In this document: piece after piece, positions 42,709 through 47,577 of the stretch
Position numbering within the stretch: the stretch's first letter is position 1
How the letters are laid out: every line of letters begins with the position of its first letter
Assembly (NCBI GenBank): GCA_963542015.1
Contig: CAUTUX010000008.1
Location: 1 to 47,577, forward strand
Direction of reading: 5' to 3'
Length of the DNA: 47,577 nucleotides
DNA from: CAUTUX01 sp963542015
Lineage (GTDB): Bacteria > Bacillota > Clostridia > Christensenellales > CAG-917
The notes under the pieces: generated by a model
What the model was told of the DNA's origin: nothing
What the model saw: only the letters and a program-made list of their open reading frames with translations
The model's database searches: none
Position numbers and translations under genes: made by a program

Positions 42709-44015
42709 TTCCTTATGTGGCAATAGTTGGGCGACCTAATGTCGGCAAGTCTTCATTATTTAATAGTCTGGTAGGTAAACAAGTATCAATAGTTGAAAAC
42801 ATTCCAGGCGTAACTAGAGATAGGGTATACGCCGATTGTGAGTGGTGCGGTAACAAATTTACATTAATAGATACTGGTGGACTTGAGTTGAAAAGTGAAG
42901 ACATCATGTGGCAAAACATCAAAGAACAAGTCGAGCTTGCCATAGGGGTAGCACAGTGTATTATTTATGTTGTTGATGGTAAGACAGGACTAACAACAGA
43001 TGATGAACATATAGGAAGTTATCTTAGAAAGAGTAAAGTGCCAGTAGTTCTTGCAGTTAATAAAATTGACAACATTGAACAAGATAACTCATATGATTTT
43101 TATACCCTTGGATTTGGAACTCCTATAGCAGTATCAGCTTCTCAAGGTAAAGGTTTAGGTGAACTACTGGATGAAGTAATATTAAGAATTAAAAAGACAG
43201 AAGATGAGTTTTCAGATCCAGGATTAAAAATTGCATTGGTGGGTAAACCAAATGCTGGTAAAAGTTCAATAGTTAATAAATTATTAAAAGAAGACAAATT
43301 AATAGTTAGTGATATAGCTGGTACAACAAGAGATGCAATAGACAGCAAACTAACAATCAATAACAAAGAATACACATTAATAGATACAGCAGGGATGCGT
43401 AAGAAAAAACAAATTAATGTAGATTTGGAAAAATATTCAGTGTCTAGGTCGTTACTTGCTATAAAAAGGGCAGATGCAATTTGCGTTGTTGTCGATGGTA
43501 CTGAGGGGATAACAGATCAAGATGTAAAAATAATTGGTCATGTATTTAATGAAGGAAAACCATTTTTAATAATAATAAATAAATGGGATCTTAAGGTTAA
43601 AGAAAGTGACACATCAAAGAAAATTGAAGATGAAATTAAAGAAAAAATTAAATTCATGACGGAAATCAAAACATTATTTATATCAGCGAAAACAGGGCAA
43701 AGAGTAGATAAGATTATACCCCTTTGTGAAAAATTAAATGAAAATGCTAATCGTAGAGTAAAAACAGGGCTATTAAATGAGGTTATTTTTGATAGTACAA
43801 GAATAAATGAGCCACCGATGAAGAATGGGAAAAAGTTGAAGATATTTTACTCATCACAAGTAGCAACTGTTCCACCTACATTTGTTATCAAGGTTAATGA
43901 CCCAGAATTAGTTCATTTCAGTTACGAGAGATATTTAGAAAATGTATTAAGGAAAAATTTTGAGTTTGAAGGCACACCGATAAAAATATACTTCAGAAAG
44001 AACAAAGATGAATAA
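42705..44015 (+). CDS. der: Ribosome assembly GTPase Der (EngA)
   Basis: 436 residues with the two tandem G domains unique to Der: GRPNVGKSSLFN, DTGG and NKID in the first; GKPNAGKSSIVN, DTAGMRKK and NKWD in the second. The C-terminal KH-like domain follows (FYSSQVATVPPTFVIKVNDPELVHFSYERYLENVLRKNF). It is needed for 50S subunit maturation. The ATG overlaps the preceding stop (ATGA). Confidence 0.97.
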   Translation: MIPYVAIVGRPNVGKSSLFNSLVGKQVSIVENIPGVTRDRVYADCEWCGNKFTLIDTGGLELKSEDIMWQNIKEQVELAIGVAQCIIYVVDGKTGLTTDDEHIGSYLRKSKVPVVLAVNKIDNIEQDNSYDFYTLGFGTPIAVSASQGKGLGELLDEVILRIKKTEDEFSDPGLKIALVGKPNAGKSSIVNKLLKEDKLIVSDIAGTTRDAIDSKLTINNKEYTLIDTAGMRKKKQINVDLEKYSVSRSLLAIKRADAICVVVDGTEGITDQDVKIIGHVFNEGKPFLIIINKWDLKVKESDTSKKIEDEIKEKIKFMTEIKTLFISAKTGQRVDKIIPLCEKLNENANRRVKTGLLNEVIFDSTRINEPPMKNGKKLKIFYSSQVATVPPTFVIKVNDPELVHFSYERYLENVLRKNFEFEGTPIKIYFRKNKDE

Positions 44016-44023
44016 TGGCAATT

Positions 44024-44052
44024 TTGCCTTTTAAATGGCAATTTAGTATCAT
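44024..44052 (+). promoter_or_regulatory. Promoter of the aminotransferase gene
   Basis: TTGCCT (44024-44029), 17 bases, then TATCAT (44047-44052). The -35 is the same hexamer as that of rpsB. Predicted start near 44059, followed by GTGAGGCG (44061-44068) as the ribosome site for the ATG at 44072. Confidence 0.55.
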
Positions 44053-44071
44053 TTTAAAGCGTGAGGCGAAT

Positions 44072-45346
44072 ATGGAATACAGTGGAATGAATAAAGATAA
44101 ATTAGAAAAGATACTTAGCAGTTTAAATGAAGAATTGGAAGATATTTCAAAAGATATCAAAGTTATTGATATGACACGTGGTCGTCCATCACAGCCACAG
44201 CTCGATATAGCAATGCCCATGTTTGAAAATGTGAAAATGATCAACTATAACCAAGATGGAATGGATGTAAGAAATTATGGTGGGCTCTTAGGTATATCAA
44301 AAGCAAGAGAATACTTTGCGGAAGTTCTTGATGTGAAACCTGAAGAAGTAATGGTTCAAGATGGCAGCAGTTTGGAACTTATGTACAATCTTATACAGAG
44401 TGCAATGCAGTTTGGAATTATGGGTGAAAAACCTTGGAACAAACTTGAAAAAGTTAAATTTATTTGTCCTGCACCTGGATATGATAGACATTTTGGGATT
44501 TGTGAACATTTTGGAATAGAAATGATAACAGTACCAATTCTTGCTGATGGGCCAGATGTTTCAATCATAGAAGATGTTATTAAGAGCAACCCTGATGTAA
44601 AAGGTATGTGGTGTGTTCCTAAATACTCTAATCCAACAGGAATCACATATTCTTCACAAGTGGTAGATAAGATAGCAAATTTAAAATTACCAAAAGATTT
44701 TAGAATATTCTGGGACAATGCTTATGTCCTACAAGATCTCAGCGATGATGGCGATGAATTAAAAAGCCTTATAAAAGCAACGAGGAATGGAGAGAATAGA
44801 GATAAAGTATATGAGTTCACTTCTACATCTAAAATAACATTTGCTGGATCTGGCATTGCTGCACTAGCGACATCAGTGGCAAATATAGAAGATTATTCTA
44901 AGCATCTTTCAGTTCAGAAAATCTGTCCTAATAAAGTTAATCAGTTGTTTCATATTTATTTTCTTAAAAACAAATCTAATACACAGAAAATAATCAAACA
45001 GCATGCAAGATATTTAATACCTAAATTTAAACTTGTTATAGACAAATTAACTAAAGCATTTGGAGAAGATACAACAGTTTCATTTAGCAATCCTAAGGGC
45101 GGATATTTTATTTCATATAATGTCCCAAACTGTGCCAAGAGGATTGTAGAATTATGTAATAAGCACAATGTAAAATTCACAAAAGCTGGAGCGACATATC
45201 CATATGGGAATGATGATAGAGATGCAAATATAAGAATTGCTCCATCAATTCCAACAATTGAGGAGTTGGAAAAAGCAATATCAGTTTTAATAGTCGCTAC
45301 ACAAATTGCACAAATTGAGAATGCAATTAAAAACTCAAAGAAATAA
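44072..45346 (+). CDS. PLP-dependent aminotransferase, aspartate aminotransferase (MocR-type) family
   Basis: 424 residues from ATG 44072; the frame extends 19 codons upstream, but the promoter and the GTGAGGCG ribosome site support this start. A fold-type I enzyme of the Aminotran_MocR group (the Corynebacterium-type aspartate aminotransferase): DMTRGRPSQPQLDIA, VQDGSSLELMYNLI, PAPGYDRHFGICEHFGI, GMWCVPKYSNPTG, FWDNAYVLQDL and the PLP lysine in TSTSKITFAGSGIA. It probably transfers amino groups between aspartate or a related amino acid and 2-oxoglutarate. An ACT-domain gene follows. Confidence 0.88.
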   Translation: MEYSGMNKDKLEKILSSLNEELEDISKDIKVIDMTRGRPSQPQLDIAMPMFENVKMINYNQDGMDVRNYGGLLGISKAREYFAEVLDVKPEEVMVQDGSSLELMYNLIQSAMQFGIMGEKPWNKLEKVKFICPAPGYDRHFGICEHFGIEMITVPILADGPDVSIIEDVIKSNPDVKGMWCVPKYSNPTGITYSSQVVDKIANLKLPKDFRIFWDNAYVLQDLSDDGDELKSLIKATRNGENRDKVYEFTSTSKITFAGSGIAALATSVANIEDYSKHLSVQKICPNKVNQLFHIYFLKNKSNTQKIIKQHARYLIPKFKLVIDKLTKAFGEDTTVSFSNPKGGYFISYNVPNCAKRIVELCNKHNVKFTKAGATYPYGNDDRDANIRIAPSIPTIEELEKAISVLIVATQIAQIENAIKNSKK

Positions 45347-45357
45347 GGTTGGGAAAT

Positions 45358-45624
45358 ATGAAAGGAATAATATCCGTTATAGGAAAAGATAAAACTGGGA
45401 TAATAGCTAAAGTATCAACAGCTTTATATGAATTAAAAATCAATATCGAAGATATTTCACAAACAATAATGCAAGACAATTTTTTCACCATGGTAATGGT
45501 GGTAGATTTGTCAAAGGTTGATATCAATACAGTAAATGAAAAGTTGCAAACAGTAGCAAAAGAAATGAATGTTGATATTGCCATAAGGCACGAAGAAATA
45601 TTTAATAAGATGCATAGGATATAG
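45358..45624 (+). CDS. ACT domain protein, UPF0237 family
   Basis: 88 residues, a single ACT domain: KGIISVIGKDKTGIIAKVSTALYELKINIEDISQTIMQDNFFTMVMVVDL has the glycine at the ligand-binding turn. I chose ATG 45358 over an upstream TTG at 45349, because the TTGGGAAAT there looks like the ribosome site. ACT domains bind small ligands such as amino acids. The pairing with the UPF0210 gene, two bases away, is a conserved Firmicutes neighbourhood and suggests joint regulation or ligand sensing. Confidence 0.9.
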   Translation: MKGIISVIGKDKTGIIAKVSTALYELKINIEDISQTIMQDNFFTMVMVVDLSKVDINTVNEKLQTVAKEMNVDIAIRHEEIFNKMHRI

Positions 45625-45625
45625 A

Positions 45626-46972
45626 ATGCTTAATAATAAAGAAATCATACAGACAATTCAAATGATAAATGAGCAGAATCTTGATATTCGTACTGTCACG
45701 TTACATCTAAGCCTGCTTGATTGTATTAGTGATGATAAAAAGAAAACAGCTTCTAATGTGTATGAGAAAATTGTTAAAAAAGGTAGCAAACTTTGTGGCG
45801 TAACGGAAGAGATATCTAAGAAATATGGGATACCTATAGTAAACAAGCGAATTAGTGTAACCCCAATAAGTTTAATAGGTGCTTCATCAAATTCATTTAT
45901 AGATATTGCTCTAGCGATGGACAAAGCTGCAAAAGAAATAAATATAGACTTTATAGGTGGCTATTCCGCATTAGTTCAAAAGGGAATGACAGAGTATGAA
46001 AAGAAATTTTTAGCAACAATACCACAGGCATTAGCAAGAACATCAAAAGTATGTGCTTCAGTAAATGTAGCATCAACTAAAGCTGGAATAAATATGACAG
46101 CAGTTGATTTGATGGGCAAAATTGTAAAAGAGACTGCAGAACTAACAGCAGATAGAAATAGTATCGGATGTGCAAAGCTTGTTATATTCGCAAATGCTGT
46201 TGATGATAATCCATTTATGGCAGGTTCATTTAACGGAATAGCAGAAGGTGATTGTGTAATAAACGTAGGTATTTCTGGACCTGGAACAATAAAAGCTGCC
46301 TTAATGGGGAAAGAAAATATTACATTTGATGAGATGTCTGAGATTATAAGGAAAACAGCATTTAAGATTACACGAATGGGAGAACTTGTGGGTCAAGAAG
46401 CTTCCAAGAAATTAAAAGCTGATTTTGGTATTATTGATTTATCTTTAGCCCCAACAGCAAATGAAAATGATAGTGTTGCTGAAGTGATAGAGGCAATGGG
46501 AATATCAACAGTTGGATTCCACGGCACAACGGCCGCACTTGCTATGTTGAATGATGCAGTTAAGAAAGGTGGAATGATGGCTAGTTCTCATGTTGGCGGG
46601 CTTTCTGGTGCGTTTATCCCAGTAAGTGAAGATCTTGGAATGATAAATGCCGTAAGAAAAGGTGTATTAACAATAGACAAATTAGAAGCAATGACATCAG
46701 TTTGCAGCGTTGGACTTGATATGATTGCAATTCCAGGTAATACAGATGCGAGCACTATTTCTGCAATAATAGCAGACGAAGCGGCAATAGGTATGATTAA
46801 TGGCAAAACAACAGCTGTGAGAGTAATCCCAGTTTTTGGAGAAAATAAAGAAGTTGATTTCGGTGGTTTGTTGGGATTTGCTCCGATAATGCAACTTAAA
46901 AGTGGATCGGCAGAAAACTTTATCAATCGTAGAGGAATAATTCCAGCACCGTTACACTCTTATAAAAATTAA
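45626..46972 (+). CDS. UPF0210 (PFL-like, DUF711) protein
   Basis: 448 residues, full length for UPF0210. Recognisable stretches: QNLDIRTVTLHLSLLDC, NKRISVTPISLIGASS, VNVASTKAGINMTAVDLMG, GVSGPG-like NVGISGPGTIKAAL, DLSLAPTANENDSVAEVIEAMG and the glycine-rich end RRGIIPAPLHSYKN. The structure of the family resembles pyruvate formate-lyase, but no reaction is established. It is located directly after the ACT protein, and the ATG follows the previous stop by one base. Confidence 0.92.
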   Translation: MLNNKEIIQTIQMINEQNLDIRTVTLHLSLLDCISDDKKKTASNVYEKIVKKGSKLCGVTEEISKKYGIPIVNKRISVTPISLIGASSNSFIDIALAMDKAAKEINIDFIGGYSALVQKGMTEYEKKFLATIPQALARTSKVCASVNVASTKAGINMTAVDLMGKIVKETAELTADRNSIGCAKLVIFANAVDDNPFMAGSFNGIAEGDCVINVGISGPGTIKAALMGKENITFDEMSEIIRKTAFKITRMGELVGQEASKKLKADFGIIDLSLAPTANENDSVAEVIEAMGISTVGFHGTTAALAMLNDAVKKGGMMASSHVGGLSGAFIPVSEDLGMINAVRKGVLTIDKLEAMTSVCSVGLDMIAIPGNTDASTISAIIADEAAIGMINGKTTAVRVIPVFGENKEVDFGGLLGFAPIMQLKSGSAENFINRRGIIPAPLHSYKN

Positions 46973-46974
46973 TC

Positions 46975-47004
46975 TTGTTTTTTTAAATTTAAATACGATA
47001 TTAT
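46975..47004 (+). promoter_or_regulatory. Possible promoter before the 162-residue membrane protein
   Basis: TTGTTT (46975-46980), 18 bases, then TATTAT (46999-47004). The -35 matches 3 of 6, the -10 matches 5 of 6. GGGAGAAG follows as a ribosome site before the ATG at 47024. Confidence 0.4.
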
Positions 47005-47023
47005 TTAATGGTAGGGAGAAGTT

Positions 47024-47512
47024 ATGAAACCATTAACAGGATATAGGTGTGCACTGTCAGCGATTATAATAAGGTCTGTAATGTACGGTGTCATGCTTTT
47101 TGGCTTGATTTTTTTGATCTTACTTGGAATAGGAAGATTAGATGGTATAAGTGCTCATGGAATAGGAAAAATCACAGAGCTTTTTGAAAAATTGTATGTG
47201 GTAATGCCAGAACAGTTAAAATTCGTTTTGCCTATTTTATTGAAAATTTCGAGGGTGCCAGTAGCCTTATCAATTATGTTCATTGTAGCAATTATATTGG
47301 TATTGGCATCAATTGCATATACAGTACTGTACTTTATCGCAATGTTTCATCAGGGATGGAAAAAAGATAATAATAAAACAACATTAAGTTTATTATTTTT
47401 AGGGATCTTCATACCAGGATTAGGATTTATTGCTCAGATATATGCAATGATTGAATTTAAAACAATTTTAACAGAAGAAACAATTGAAGTATTGGAGGCT
47501 AATAGACTATGA
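47024..47512 (+). CDS. Membrane protein of unknown function
   Basis: 162 residues, not recognised. It has three or so hydrophobic segments: YGVMLFGLIFLILLGIG after a short basic N terminus, VALSIMFIVAIILVLASIAYTVLYFIAM in the middle, and TLSLLFLGIFIPGLGFIAQIYAMI near the end. An amphipathic stretch of about 40 residues separates the first two. The GGGAGAAG site supports the ATG at 47024. The stop overlaps the next gene (ATGA), so the two are probably coupled. Confidence 0.8.
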   Translation: MKPLTGYRCALSAIIIRSVMYGVMLFGLIFLILLGIGRLDGISAHGIGKITELFEKLYVVMPEQLKFVLPILLKISRVPVALSIMFIVAIILVLASIAYTVLYFIAMFHQGWKKDNNKTTLSLLFLGIFIPGLGFIAQIYAMIEFKTILTEETIEVLEANRL

Positions 47513-47577
47513 ATAAAAATGTTCAAATAAAGAATTCCCAAATTAATCCACTATATCAATCAATGACAACAGTTCAA
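47509..47577 (+). CDS. Start of a further gene, 3' partial, unknown
   Basis: Only 23 codons fall in the window. The ATG overlaps the preceding stop (ATGA), and TTGGAGG lies about 14 bases upstream. The visible residues are polar (Asn, Gln and Lys rich, with INPLYQSM). The function cannot be judged. Confidence 0.5.
   Translation, partial: MNKNVQIKNSQINPLYQSMTTVQ

Noticed and set aside
44017..44030. GGCAATTTTGCC followed by TTTT after der as terminator
   Set aside because: Stem of 4-5 pairs and a minimal loop. The bases also form the -35 box of the aminotransferase promoter.
1..47577. CRISPR arrays, insertion sequences, prophage genes or rRNA
   Set aside because: No regularly spaced direct repeats with unique spacers, transposase or phage motifs, or rRNA signatures were seen; gene content is housekeeping throughout.

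Overview
This window is AT-rich and densely coding, and most genes lie on the + strand. It looks like a chromosomal housekeeping segment of a low-GC Firmicute (Bacillota), most likely a Clostridia-type anaerobe. The evidence is a PgpH-type HD phosphodiesterase next to ybeY-era-recO, a PolC-derived gene, AddAB instead of RecBCD, the pcrA-ligA pair, RNase J, Asp23/Gls24 and DUF1292 proteins, the UPF0237/UPF0210 pair, MEP-pathway isoprenoid genes, and promoters and Shine-Dalgarno sites of Gram-positive type. TGA is used as a stop, so the standard bacterial code applies. I see no phage, insertion sequence, CRISPR array or rRNA. Genus cannot be set from the sequence alone.

Layout. (1) 1-10330: one tightly packed run, mostly with ATGA or TAATG junctions: pgpH (5' end cut off), ybeY, era, recO, an unknown lipoprotein, sua5/tsaC, tyrS, an IMPACT/YigZ protein, ilvE, recX and nnrD. 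(2) 10530-11547: three small unknown membrane proteins, one of only 54 residues, followed directly by a tRNA-Thr(GGT) whose 5' end contains the stop codon of the last protein. (3) 11693-14169: Asp23/Gls24 protein, rarA, ruvX and a DUF1292 protein. (4) 14192-18796: promoter, structured leader, rpsB, tsf, terminator, then pyrH, frr (own promoter), a shortened uppS and cdsA. (5) 18836-26779: dxr, ispG, a PolC-derived gene without PHP or polymerase domain, pcrA and ligA. (6) 26766-30494: galK, lgt and a nicotinate phosphoribosyltransferase. (7) 30471-32917: two divergent lipoprotein genes, one a BspA-like leucine-rich-repeat protein. (8) 32918-39873: addB and addA. (9) 39954-44015: rnjA, a glycosyltransferase-like gene and der. 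(10) 44024-46972: an aminotransferase, an ACT-domain protein and a UPF0210 protein. (11) 46975-47577: a membrane protein and the start of one more gene.

The most interesting signals are these. A run of ten G residues sits exactly between the -35 and -10 boxes of the leucine-rich-repeat lipoprotein gene; this is the architecture of a phase-variable promoter. The gene in the polC position after ispG keeps only the N-terminal, OB and proofreading exonuclease parts. Three promoters (dxr, the minus-strand lipoprotein, addB) place the -10 box 6-8 bases before the ATG, with no Shine-Dalgarno site, which predicts leaderless mRNAs. A nested hairpin precedes rpsB, and a perfect 18-bp palindrome lies upstream of addB. 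The UppS is short and lacks several usual residues.
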